NCBI GenBank assembly: GCA_965208605.1
Contig: OZ242345.1
Coordinates: 992,001 to 1,056,000 of the forward strand
Source of the DNA: UBA9659 sp965208605
GTDB lineage: Bacteria; Pseudomonadota; Gammaproteobacteria; Pseudomonadales; Azotimanducaceae
Length of the DNA: 64,000 nt
Direction: 5' to 3'
Shown piece by piece: positions 53,463 through 62,071 of the stretch (positions within the stretch are counted from its first letter, which is position 1; each line of letters starts with the position of its first letter). The notes under the pieces were generated by a model. The model ran no database searches and was not told where the DNA came from. It worked only from the letters and a program-made list of their open reading frames with translations. A program made the translations under genes and the position numbers.

Positions 53463-55112
53463 CTAATACATTCCGTTAGGATAAATGTACTTCCAAGGAG
53501 AAACTTCAGATCCCCTGGGTACAATCACGTCAATAAGTGCCGGCCTATCCTCCGCTATAGCTTTTTCAAGTACAGGCTTCAACTCACTGGGTGAAGAAAC
53601 CCGGTAGCCCACTACACCAAAGGACTCAGCCATTTTTACGTAATCCGGATTGACCATATCGGAACAAATAGCGTGCCCATCAAAGCGGGTTAGCTGGTCG
53701 CGTAAGACATTGCCATAGACAGTGTTGTTAAACACCAGCGTTACAACGCCGATATTATGTTGCATTGCAGTGGCCAGTTCTTGCATACCGAACATAAAGC
53801 CACCATCGCCGGTTATGCTAAGTACTGCCTTGTCTGGATTAGCAACCTTTACCCCAAGTGAGGTGGGAAAACCAAACCCCAGCGTGCCCTGATAACCTGC
53901 TGTGACATAAGTCCGAGGCTCATATATAGGAAAGCCATAATTAGAGGTGAAGCCCATCTGGCAAAGCTCTTCAACAAAAAAACCGTCTCTGGGCAGAACA
54001 TCACGGATCACATTCAAATAATCCATTTGCGGCTGTACTTCCTGTATATCTTTCAGTACCTGTTGCTTTACAGAAAGAATATTTTCCCGATCTCCCAAGC
54101 CAGAAACATTTGCTGTAATTAACCCCTCGGTCATTTGCGCAACTGCTACTGGCGCGTCTCCCAGGATATTAATATCCGTTTTGACGCGGTTAAATTCTTC
54201 CGGGTCTATATCAATTCGAATAACTTTCTTGCCTTCTGCTGATTCAAACCGCTTCATCATGTCGCCCCAGCGCATAAGCTGTAACTCCATGCGAGTACCA
54301 ATAGCGATCAGAACATCTGTTTGTTGCCAGAGTTTGAAGCCAGCCGGAGCACAAACACTAAAATCTGAATCACTGGACACAACACCTTGGCCACCTCTGA
54401 AACAGGTCACCGGCACCTCCAGCAATTCAGCCAAACGAGTAACTTCAGCACTTGCTTCCAATGCACCGCCGCCAACCATAATCATCGGACTGGAGCTTCT
54501 TGACAGCAGTTTTACTGCATCGGCTATAGTATCGCTATCAATCTCTACAGTGTCGGCACTCGTATCAAAACCATGACGAATATAGTTTGTTTCATCTGTT
54601 TTGGCGGGCAACACATCCCAGGGCGCCTGCACAGATACAGGGCCTTTGCGGCCTTCATGTAATTCTTTAAATGCCCTCGTCATAGTTGGCGAGGTCTGCT
54701 CAGGGCTGCTGATATGGCCGGCCCACTTTACGATACCCTGAAGTGTTTCCTGTTGATTTTTGAGTTCATGCAAATGGCCACGACCCTGACCCATAAAATC
54801 ACTGGGAATTTCACCTGTAAGACACATAACAGGTGCATTAACACCATATGCGGTACAAAGCGCAGCGCCTGCATTAAGCACGCCGGGACCGGGAACTATC
54901 GAACAAACACCTGTTTTGCCCGTTGAACGAGCGTAGCCCAGCGCCATATAAGCAGCTCCCTGTTCATGACGAGGAGCAATCGCCTTTATTTCCCCATTCG
55001 TATTATGAATAGCATCAAAAATCGGGTATATCTGTGCCCCTGGTATACCAAAAACGGTATCCACGTCTTCGGCTAGCAACGTATCTATCATGATTTCAGC
55101 AGTTGTCTTCAA
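53463..55112 (-). CDS. ThDP-dependent enzyme (acetolactate synthase/2-oxo-acid decarboxylase type)
   Basis: The 549 residues have the three-domain layout of ThDP decarboxylases: Glu50 in APRHEQGAAYMALGYA activates the cofactor, and ITGDGGFMFGMQEL ... FNNTVYGN is the Mg-ThDP motif. Family members include acetolactate synthase, indolepyruvate/phenylpyruvate decarboxylase and benzoylformate decarboxylase. The gene directly downstream of an aromatic aminotransferase makes an aryl-pyruvate decarboxylase plausible. An ilvN-type small subunit is absent, which argues against true acetolactate synthase. Confidence 0.82.
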   Translation of the reverse strand: MKTTAEIMIDTLLAEDVDTVFGIPGAQIYPIFDAIHNTNGEIKAIAPRHEQGAAYMALGYARSTGKTGVCSIVPGPGVLNAGAALCTAYGVNAPVMCLTGEIPSDFMGQGRGHLHELKNQQETLQGIVKWAGHISSPEQTSPTMTRAFKELHEGRKGPVSVQAPWDVLPAKTDETNYIRHGFDTSADTVEIDSDTIADAVKLLSRSSSPMIMVGGGALEASAEVTRLAELLEVPVTCFRGGQGVVSSDSDFSVCAPAGFKLWQQTDVLIAIGTRMELQLMRWGDMMKRFESAEGKKVIRIDIDPEEFNRVKTDINILGDAPVAVAQMTEGLITANVSGLGDRENILSVKQQVLKDIQEVQPQMDYLNVIRDVLPRDGFFVEELCQMGFTSNYGFPIYEPRTYVTAGYQGTLGFGFPTSLGVKVANPDKAVLSITGDGGFMFGMQELATAMQHNIGVVTLVFNNTVYGNVLRDQLTRFDGHAICSDMVNPDYVKMAESFGVVGYRVSSPSELKPVLEKAIAEDRPALIDVIVPRGSEVSPWKYIYPNGMY

Positions 55113-55165
55113 TGGTTTGCCTCTTGGTTTTTATTCTGGTTTAACTTTTATTTCTGGCTTTACCC

Positions 55166-56365
55166 TTAACTCTCTTTGGCTTTCATAAAGGCTTCAGCCA
55201 ACCTGCCTGCTGATGACTGCGCCAAAGCCGCAAAATTAATGCGAGCATTAGGCAGCATAAAAATGCTATATTCTTCTTCCATTACCTGTTGCTGTTCGGG
55301 TGTCAGAGGCAAACAACTAAACATGCCTTTTTGTTCAACAAGGTAATTAGCGTCATAATTTGGATCTATGTTTTCGATCGCGCCTTTGAGCATCGCTCTT
55401 AAGCCATAAATACGTAACCGGATGCCGTCTAGCTCTTCACGCCAGGATGCGTTTAACTGGTCGTCTTTTAAAACTGTTGCGACAAGTTCTGCACCATGAT
55501 CTGGCGGCATAAAATAAAGACCACGAGCGATATCACGCAACATTCTAGCGGCGTTATTCTGGTACTTTGTATTTTCGTTAAACACCAAAGAAAGAAGACC
55601 TGCTCGCTCACGATAGACCGCAAATGATTTTGACGACGAAGTCACAACCATCATCTCAGGCACCTGGCGGGCCATAAGTTGCATACCGGCCAAATCTTCA
55701 TCGATACCATCACCAAAGCCCTGATAAGCAATATCAACAAGCGGCAACACTCCTTTTTCAATGCAAAGATCTGTCAAAGCTTGCCATTGCTCCAGCGAGG
55801 GGTCCTGGCCAGTAGGGTTATGGCAGCAGCCGTGTAATAGCAACACATCGCCCTCTCGCATTTCGCCAAGAGTGCTCAGCATCTCACCAAATTGAAATTT
55901 CGAATTTAACAAGTCGTAGTATGGGTAATACTTTATTTCCAAGCCGGTTCTCGAAAAAAACTCAATCTGGTGGGCCCAATTCGGCACTGAAGCCCATATT
56001 CGACTTTTGGGAGAGAGATCCCGGATGTACTCAGCGCCTAATCGACAAGCAGCACCAGCACCCGGAGTTTGAGCAGAAGAGACCCGAACACTGCTATTGG
56101 CCGAAAAAACCTCGCTAAATAGCAATTTTTCCATGGACTCAATGTAGTTCGCATTTCCTGTTGGTGCGCGATAACCCTTGTCATCTCCGGCCTCAACAAC
56201 ACGGCGTTCAGCTTCCACTACCGCATCAAAAACAGCGACTTCACCTTGTTCATTTCGATAGATACCCAGACCCAGGTCAAGTTTTCCCTGTACCGTACTT
56301 TTTTTTAAACGAAGCTGGAAAGCTTCGATAGGATCGTCAGAATACGACTCGATATTACTAAACAT
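55166..56365 (-). CDS. Aromatic amino acid aminotransferase (TyrB/AspC family)
   Basis: The 399 residues match class I aminotransferases of the TyrB/AspC group: LLHGCCHNPTGQDPSLEQW, PLVDIAYQGFGDG, Schiff-base Lys246 in SSSKSFAVYRERAG and C-terminal Arg in SSAGRLAEAFMK. It moves the amino group of tyrosine, phenylalanine or a related amino acid to 2-oxoglutarate. It is followed by the ThDP enzyme 53 bases downstream and preceded by an AraC regulator. Confidence 0.9.
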   Translation of the reverse strand: MFSNIESYSDDPIEAFQLRLKKSTVQGKLDLGLGIYRNEQGEVAVFDAVVEAERRVVEAGDDKGYRAPTGNANYIESMEKLLFSEVFSANSSVRVSSAQTPGAGAACRLGAEYIRDLSPKSRIWASVPNWAHQIEFFSRTGLEIKYYPYYDLLNSKFQFGEMLSTLGEMREGDVLLLHGCCHNPTGQDPSLEQWQALTDLCIEKGVLPLVDIAYQGFGDGIDEDLAGMQLMARQVPEMMVVTSSSKSFAVYRERAGLLSLVFNENTKYQNNAARMLRDIARGLYFMPPDHGAELVATVLKDDQLNASWREELDGIRLRIYGLRAMLKGAIENIDPNYDANYLVEQKGMFSCLPLTPEQQQVMEEEYSIFMLPNARINFAALAQSSAGRLAEAFMKAKES

Positions 56366-56469
56366 AGAACAGCCTTGAATTGAATTTTACAAAACAGCTA
56401 CGCTTAAATAGCTACCATCAATCAAGTTTACATTCTACCAATAGTTATTTGGCGCCAAATATTATTCTT

Positions 56470-57510
56470 TTAACGCATGCTTCGTTGATAGGCTGCAGGG
56501 GATACACCAACCCATCGCTGAAAAGCTCGTCCAAAGTTGCTGGCGCTCGAAAAGCCCAATAGATGACTTATTTCCTTCACAGATAAATGCTGTCTGCTCA
56601 GGTGTTGTAATGCCATTTCACGCCGCACTTCATCAAACAATGCCTCATAGGAAGTGTTGATTAAGCTCAATTTACGTTGAAGGGTCCTTGGGCTCAGATT
56701 CATTTCTTCAGCAATCAGATTGATCGATACTTTACGTTGATAAATACCTGAAAGTATCCGAGAGTAAACCCCATTAATCGTATCGCCACCTAGTACTCGT
56801 GAGAGATAATCGATCGTGATTTCTTCATTCTTGGCATGTACAACACTATCAGCTGTTAGTAGCGGTCGAGCAAGGTCATTATTGGAAAAGTACATAGCAT
56901 TTTCTTCGGCATCAAACTCCACTGGCACTTTAAAATATTCACAAAATTTATCACTGTCCCCAGCTGCTCCACGCTGCATGGTTAATCGTATAGGTGCAAA
57001 AAGCTCACCAACGGACCAACGACATAATTTGATAAGACAGGCCATCATCGCTTCTGCACCCACATCAGATTCGTAATTGGTCACTGGCGCCCAGCCGAGC
57101 TTCAGGTGGTCTTTTGATTCTTCTAAGGTGTTGATGGATTGAGTATCAATGATGCGTCGATAGCGCATCCACTTATAAAATAATTCCCCCAGTGATTGGC
57201 TGGCGCAAAGCATGATGCTTAAAGAGTGGTACATACCTGGGTACGCAGCTTCGGCAGCTTTAAGGCCAAAGGCGGAGTCACCGCTTAAATAGGCAGCTCT
57301 ATCCCAAACTTTTTTAACTTTGTACGCGATTATTCTGGAGTCAGGTCGATAAAGTTGCCTTACATCAATATCCGCTTCTTTAAATAGTGCGGCAGCATCC
57401 AGACCGTGCTGCTCAGCAGCTCGATAGGCAATTCTTACCCAGCTAGCAAGCAGTGAAGCCTGCTGCCCCACTACTTCTGGAACAACAGGTGAGGGGGCAT
57501 TCAAATACAT
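56470..57510 (-). CDS. AraC-family transcriptional regulator
   Basis: The 346 residues have an N-terminal ligand-sensing domain (GQQASLLASWVRIAYRAAEQ...) and a C-terminal double HTH (ISINLIAEEMNLSPRTLQRK-like segment, SVKEISHLLGFSSASNFGRA, FQRWVGVSPAAYQRSMR). It is of the OruR/ArgR-like Arabinose_bd type. It is upstream of the aminotransferase on the same strand with a 104-base gap, so it may activate that operon. A degraded relative lies at 35965-36644. Confidence 0.92.
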   Translation of the reverse strand: MYLNAPSPVVPEVVGQQASLLASWVRIAYRAAEQHGLDAAALFKEADIDVRQLYRPDSRIIAYKVKKVWDRAAYLSGDSAFGLKAAEAAYPGMYHSLSIMLCASQSLGELFYKWMRYRRIIDTQSINTLEESKDHLKLGWAPVTNYESDVGAEAMMACLIKLCRWSVGELFAPIRLTMQRGAAGDSDKFCEYFKVPVEFDAEENAMYFSNNDLARPLLTADSVVHAKNEEITIDYLSRVLGGDTINGVYSRILSGIYQRKVSINLIAEEMNLSPRTLQRKLSLINTSYEALFDEVRREMALQHLSRQHLSVKEISHLLGFSSASNFGRAFQRWVGVSPAAYQRSMR

Positions 57511-57603
57511 AGCCTATTCTCCGTTGCACTAAAACGGCTTCTCAAAGTTTAGGCCACAGGATACTCCTATTCTGTGATGATTCGGAGCTACTGAAGGTGT
57601 TAG

Positions 57604-57628
57604 CCCAAGGCTGAAATGTCCCCTTTGC
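57604..57628. repeat. Right arm of the 25-bp long-range inverted repeat
   Basis: This matches the reverse complement of 45847-45871 at 22 of 25 positions. It lies in the gap between the AraC and hpaR-like genes. Confidence 0.5.
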
Positions 57629-57663
57629 ACTTCGGGGTTGAATCCAAGCACACAAGATATGCC

Positions 57664-57711
57664 TTGACAAAAAAGCAAAGTATCTAATATATTAATGATT
57701 GATATGTTAAT
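57664..57711 (+). promoter_or_regulatory. Sigma-70-like promoter and overlapping operator for hpaR-hpaB
   Basis: TTGACA (57664-57669) and TATATT (57688-57693) are separated by 18 bases, 33 bases before the hpaR-like ATG. The -10 is followed by attaatgattgatatgttaat (57691-57711 with ATTAA/TTAAT arms), a probable MarR/HpaR operator that would block the promoter. Confidence 0.55.
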
Positions 57712-57725
57712 GAATACTAGATCCT

Positions 57726-58202
57726 ATGATATCGCAACAGTTCAGTCGCTCACTCCCCATGATGTTGTACGGCGCACTTGATGCAGTAATGCCGAGATTT
57801 CGCCTTATCTTCAAAGAATTCGGTCTTACCGAACAACAATGGCGAGTCCTTCGAGTGCTTTGGGAGCATGACGACATAACAGTTGGTGATCTGGCGAATA
57901 TCACGCTTATTTCAGCACCGAGTCTGGTCGGAGTTACAGACCGTTTAATGGCGGCCGAGTTGCTCGTTAAGAGACGCTCCAGACCAGATCGTAGAATGGT
58001 TTACATTACCGCTACGAAGAAAGGCCGTGAGTTGGAACAAGATGTGATGCCCAGGGTTGAGGCAACTTATGCTCAGCTACAAGAATCATTGGATTCAGCA
58101 ACCTGGGAGGGGCTATTGGATGCACTGGAACAGGTTGCATCAATCAAGCTATCACCAGCGCAATTACAGAAAACAGTAAATAAACAAAATAAGGGTAATT
58201 GA
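57726..58202 (+). CDS. HpaR-like MarR-family regulator
   Basis: The 158 residues share with HpaR the characteristic FGLTEQQWRVLRVLWEHDDI and the winged helix (ITLISAPSLVGVTDRLMAAE, RRSRPDRRMVYITATKKGRE). HpaR represses 4-hydroxyphenylacetate/homoprotocatechuate genes until substrate binds. It is immediately followed, three bases after its stop, by hpaB. That position supports the function. Confidence 0.85.
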   Translation: MISQQFSRSLPMMLYGALDAVMPRFRLIFKEFGLTEQQWRVLRVLWEHDDITVGDLANITLISAPSLVGVTDRLMAAELLVKRRSRPDRRMVYITATKKGRELEQDVMPRVEATYAQLQESLDSATWEGLLDALEQVASIKLSPAQLQKTVNKQNKGN

Positions 58203-58205
58203 ATA

Positions 58206-59672
58206 ATGAGAGCAACAACAGAGACTACAGCAGCTGGTAATGGTATTCGAACTGGCGATGAATACCTCAAAGGATTGCGTGATGATCGCGACGTATGGCT
58301 TGAAGGCGAGAAGGTCGCCGATGTCACATCCCATCCTGGAATGGGACGAGGAGCACACACTTTGGCGTCCTTTCTGGACAAGCAATTTGAACTTGGTTTA
58401 CAAGACACTTTGACGTATCAGGAAGACGGTAAGCGGTATGGAATGTCGCACATGATCCCGCGGTCGAAGGAGGACATAATCCGACGCGGCGCGGCATTCT
58501 ATGAGTGGGCAACCTGGTCAAACGGCATGTTCGGTCGAACGCCAGACTATAAAAATGCATCAGTCATGGCATTTGCGAGCGGTGCTGATTTTCTCAAAGA
58601 GGGCAACCCCGAGTTTGCCGATAACATGCGGAACTTCTATGAATACGTGCGTAACAACGACAAAGTATTGACACACACACTAGTGAACCCAACGTTCAAT
58701 CACGCACAAGCGAAAGAAGGCAAGTTCAGCGACAAGGTTGCGCTTCAAGTCGTTAAAGAAACCGATGCCGGAATCATTGTTAACGGTGCCCGTCTTTTAG
58801 CGACCCTCGGTCCGCTTGCCGATGAAATAGAAGTGTTTCCATCCACCTTGCTGAAAGGAGCAGAAGAAAACCTACCCTTCGCATTTGCGTTTGCATTACC
58901 AATAAATACAGCCGGTATTCGCCTTATCTGTAGGGATAGCTACGACCATGGTAAGTCAACCTTTGATACACCACTCGCCTCACGTTTTGAAGAAATGGAC
59001 GCGGTTGTCACTTTCAATAATGTCCTAGTACCCTGGGAACGGGTGTTTATGTACGGCAATCCTGACATGTGTAATAGAGCGTTTGCAGAGACCAATGCTG
59101 TGATTCACATGATGCACCAGGTAGTTTGTGGAAAATTAGCGAAGGCCGAGTTCATTGTCGGCTTGTTATGTGCCATGGCAAAAGCAACTGGCAAGGACAA
59201 AGATATGGGGGTGAAGAACCAAATCGCTGAAGCGATGATGATCGCTGAAACAGTGCGTGCATTGCGTTACAGCGCGGAACAACAAGCACACCCCGACCAC
59301 AACGGTATCTATGTACCACTGCGTTGCCCAATAGACGCATCACGAAATTTATTTCCTAAATTCTACCCGCGACTTGTCGAGATCGTGCAATTGCTAGGAT
59401 CAAGCTCACTCATGGCGACCCCATGTGAATCAGACTTAAGTAATGACATTGGAGACGATGTTGCGCAGTATTTTCAAACTATCAACTTGCAAAGCAAAGA
59501 TCGCATTGCTCTATTCCGGCTGGCACACGATGTTGCGGTCTCGGGTTTTGGCAATCGGCAAGTACTCTACGAACGGTTCTTCTTTGGTCCGCAAAACATT
59601 ATGGGATCTATTTTCTACGACTTATATGACAAAGATGAAGCTATAGCGCGCGTTGACGCACTACTTGCGTAA
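58206..59672 (+). CDS. hpaB: 4-hydroxyphenylacetate 3-monooxygenase, oxygenase component
   Basis: The 488 residues match the HpaB/HpaH family: GIRTGDEYLKGLRDDRDVWL, YEYVRNNDKVLTHTLVNPTF, SRFEEMDAVVTFNNVLVPWE and GSSSLMATP near the C-terminus. The enzyme uses FADH2 to add a hydroxyl group ortho to the phenol, making homoprotocatechuate. The flavin reductase HpaC is not in this window. It is co-transcribed with the HpaR-like regulator. Relatives act on other phenols, including halophenols, so the exact substrate is open. Confidence 0.92.
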   Translation: MRATTETTAAGNGIRTGDEYLKGLRDDRDVWLEGEKVADVTSHPGMGRGAHTLASFLDKQFELGLQDTLTYQEDGKRYGMSHMIPRSKEDIIRRGAAFYEWATWSNGMFGRTPDYKNASVMAFASGADFLKEGNPEFADNMRNFYEYVRNNDKVLTHTLVNPTFNHAQAKEGKFSDKVALQVVKETDAGIIVNGARLLATLGPLADEIEVFPSTLLKGAEENLPFAFAFALPINTAGIRLICRDSYDHGKSTFDTPLASRFEEMDAVVTFNNVLVPWERVFMYGNPDMCNRAFAETNAVIHMMHQVVCGKLAKAEFIVGLLCAMAKATGKDKDMGVKNQIAEAMMIAETVRALRYSAEQQAHPDHNGIYVPLRCPIDASRNLFPKFYPRLVEIVQLLGSSSLMATPCESDLSNDIGDDVAQYFQTINLQSKDRIALFRLAHDVAVSGFGNRQVLYERFFFGPQNIMGSIFYDLYDKDEAIARVDALLA

Positions 59673-59759
59673 CGCGGGCTAGTGAGATTTCAGAAGTCCA
59701 CCGGCAACGAGCACTGTGGTTCGGCTAGTACCGATTGAGTTGTTATTTAGCAATGCTAT

Positions 59760-60620
59760 TTACAAACGCTCCGTTGCCACTATGTTACGTAAAACACCAA
59801 CACCGGACACCTCAACCTCTATAACGTCGCCATCTTGCAGGTATTTCGGCGGGTTAAAGCGAGCTCCAGCGCCATTGGGTGTTCCAGTTGCGATAATGTC
59901 GCCCGGCTTAAGCCTATAGAAGGTCGACAAATAGCTGATTAAATATCGACACGAGAACATTAGGTTGTTCGTAGTATCTTGCTGTCTTGCCTCGTTGTTG
60001 ACATGGGTTCGTATACTCAATTCGCTCATTGGGTCTACCTCATCTGGCGTCACTAGCCAAGGACCTAGTGAACCAGACGCTTCGAAATTCTTCCCTTGAG
60101 TAACGTTAAATTTTGCATGCCGCAAAAAATCACGAACTGAGCCTTCATTCATAATCGATATGCCAGCAACGTGAAGGTGCGCCTCTTGCTCTGTAATTCG
60201 GCGACCCTCTTTACCAATAATCAGCACAATTTCACCTTCGTAGTCAAGCTGGTCGGATTCGGGCGGGTCTAAAATTTCTTGATTGTGACCGACGAGAGAC
60301 TCGCGTGAGCGCATGAACACGCTGGGGTATTGGGGTAAGTCTGTTTTATCTTTGTATTCGGCATTACGATTCGCGTAGTTAACACCAATACAAATAATCT
60401 TTTCTGGATTCGGAATGGTCGGCAAAAACTCTACATCAGATAAGCAATAGTCAAACCCGGTAGAATGTGCATATTTGGCAAATTCACCAAGCCGGTCAGC
60501 ACGAATTGCCCCTCGGAGGTCATTCAGTTCTGGAAAACGCTTGCCAAGATCAACGACCCCATCGCCAATGTTTGCACCAAAACTTATCGTATTGTTGTGG
60601 ATGAAACTCAGGAACCTCAT
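59760..60620 (-). CDS. Fumarylacetoacetate hydrolase-family protein (HpaG-type decarboxylase/isomerase)
   Basis: The 286 residues contain the FAH core: KIICIGVNYANRNAEY, metal-binding Glu in QLDYEGEIVLIIGKEGR, GKNFEASGSLGPWLVTPDE and the end GDIIATGTPNGAGARFNPP. In homoprotocatechuate pathways this family acts as the OPET decarboxylase (HpaG). Its ATG overlaps the stop of the aldolase gene (ATGA), so they are coupled. It is a single-domain form, not the tandem HpaG of E. coli. Confidence 0.88.
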   Translation of the reverse strand: MRFLSFIHNNTISFGANIGDGVVDLGKRFPELNDLRGAIRADRLGEFAKYAHSTGFDYCLSDVEFLPTIPNPEKIICIGVNYANRNAEYKDKTDLPQYPSVFMRSRESLVGHNQEILDPPESDQLDYEGEIVLIIGKEGRRITEQEAHLHVAGISIMNEGSVRDFLRHAKFNVTQGKNFEASGSLGPWLVTPDEVDPMSELSIRTHVNNEARQQDTTNNLMFSCRYLISYLSTFYRLKPGDIIATGTPNGAGARFNPPKYLQDGDVIEVEVSGVGVLRNIVATERL

Positions 60621-61528
60621 GTAACGCTCTCTTCGTTCAGCATCCCGGCGCGTTCAAGTACCTTATCAAGTCGTTTTTCGAGCTCAGATGTGGCGGATAC
60701 CATTGGCAGACGATGTTCATTCGTCGGCATCAGGCCGATCTTCTTCATCATATATTTGATCGGAATAGGGTTGGTGTCATAGAAGACTGACTGATTTATT
60801 TCCAACAACTGATCGTGCAACTGACGGGCCGCATCAAGATCTTTATTCCACATGGCGACACACATTTCTGCTAGTACAGCAGGTCGTAGATTACCAACGG
60901 CATTCATAAGGCCACATGCTCCAATCGCCATCATCGGGAATGACAATTCTTCTAGTCCAACAAAAATTTTAAACTCACGACCCAAGGCATTTAAGCATTC
61001 GCTAGCGAATCCGATGTCGTTAACGGCGTGTTTCATTCCAATAAAGTGGGGTGACTTGTCGCGAATTTCTTTCATTGAGTCAAGTGTCACGTTGACCGCG
61101 GTTCGACCTGGTATGTGATAAATCATCCATGGCGTTTCGTGCTGTGCTGCAAGAGACAAATAGTATTCTACCAATCCTCGTTGCGGTGGCCGAATATAGT
61201 AGGGTGTTACAATTAACAATGCGTCAACACCGCGACTGACGGCGTGAGAAGTCAAGCTCTCGGTTTCCGCCAGTGACTGAGATCCTGTAGCAGCGACAAC
61301 CGGGATAGTGCCGGCCACCCCCTCAACAGCAATATCCACCAAGCGATTGCGCTCTTTCGTGGTTAATGTAGATGGTTCAGCCGTAGTACCATTAACTAGT
61401 ACCCCATGTGAACCGCTAGAAACCTGATAGTCAATCAAGCCCGAGTAGGCCTCAAAATCGACAGAACTATCGTGAAACGGTGTAATAACAGGCGGGATAG
61501 AGCCCCTAATTCGATCTAGGTCAGACAT
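60617..61528 (-). CDS. DapA-family (dihydrodipicolinate synthase-like) aldolase
   Basis: The 303 residues match the class I aldolase family of DapA and N-acetylneuraminate lyase: GTTAEPSTL substrate loop, Tyr137 in IYHIPGRTAVN and Schiff-base Lys166 in FIGMKHAVND. In this cluster it probably replaces HpaI in cleaving the final hydroxy-oxo-acid to pyruvate and an aldehyde, rather than making lysine. This is inferred from context. It overlaps the FAH gene by four bases. Confidence 0.85.
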   Translation of the reverse strand: MSDLDRIRGSIPPVITPFHDSSVDFEAYSGLIDYQVSSGSHGVLVNGTTAEPSTLTTKERNRLVDIAVEGVAGTIPVVAATGSQSLAETESLTSHAVSRGVDALLIVTPYYIRPPQRGLVEYYLSLAAQHETPWMIYHIPGRTAVNVTLDSMKEIRDKSPHFIGMKHAVNDIGFASECLNALGREFKIFVGLEELSFPMMAIGACGLMNAVGNLRPAVLAEMCVAMWNKDLDAARQLHDQLLEINQSVFYDTNPIPIKYMMKKIGLMPTNEHRLPMVSATSELEKRLDKVLERAGMLNEESVT

Positions 61529-61590
61529 TGGTGCATTTCCTATGTGCTTGCTTGAATTGCGCTTGAATAATATCTACAAGTCAGTATATT

Positions 61591-61600
61591 TAACATGTTA
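61591..61600. promoter_or_regulatory. Palindrome in the divergent aldolase-hpaF promoter region
   Basis: taacatgtta is a perfect 10-bp palindrome in the 103-base gap between the aldolase (minus) and hpaF (plus). It shares the gttaa half with the hpaR upstream site, so HpaR may act at both. Evidence is weak. Confidence 0.35.
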
Positions 61601-61631
61601 GACAAGTACAATAACCTATGGAAACTCATTA

Positions 61632-62033
61632 ATGCCTCATCAGATCATTGAGTACTCATCCAATCTTGATGCAGAATTAGATATTGATGAATTGATTAAC
61701 GTGTTGCATCAAGTTGCTGCCAACATCGATGCATTACCGGTAGCGGGATTGCGAACTAGAGCGGTTCGACGTGAGCATTACCGTATTGCTGATGGTCACT
61801 TGCAAAACACGTTTCTACATGTCGTACTCAGAATCGCTCATGGCCGAAGCCTGGAGGTAAAACAAGCTGCCGGTAACGCAATTTTTGAGGCACTGTGCGC
61901 ACACCTCAAGGCAGTCTACGAGCAAATACCAATGGCAATCTCTTTCGAAATGCAAGAGATAGACCCGGATTTCCGATGGAAGAAAAATAATCTTCGCGAA
62001 TACCTTATAAGACGTGACCAAAATCAAAGTTAG
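61632..62033 (+). CDS. hpaF: 5-carboxymethyl-2-hydroxymuconate delta-isomerase
   Basis: The 133 residues begin M-Pro2-HQIIEYSSNLD, where Pro2 is the catalytic base of this tautomerase-superfamily isomerase, and continue RTRAVRREHYRIADGHLQNT as in HpaF. It isomerises the ring-cleavage product after oxidation by HpaE. It is 38 bases upstream of hpaE. Confidence 0.9.
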   Translation: MPHQIIEYSSNLDAELDIDELINVLHQVAANIDALPVAGLRTRAVRREHYRIADGHLQNTFLHVVLRIAHGRSLEVKQAAGNAIFEALCAHLKAVYEQIPMAISFEMQEIDPDFRWKKNNLREYLIRRDQNQS

Positions 62034-62071
62034 ACTCTATAGAACATTCATGCGAGCAATGGATTAAACCC

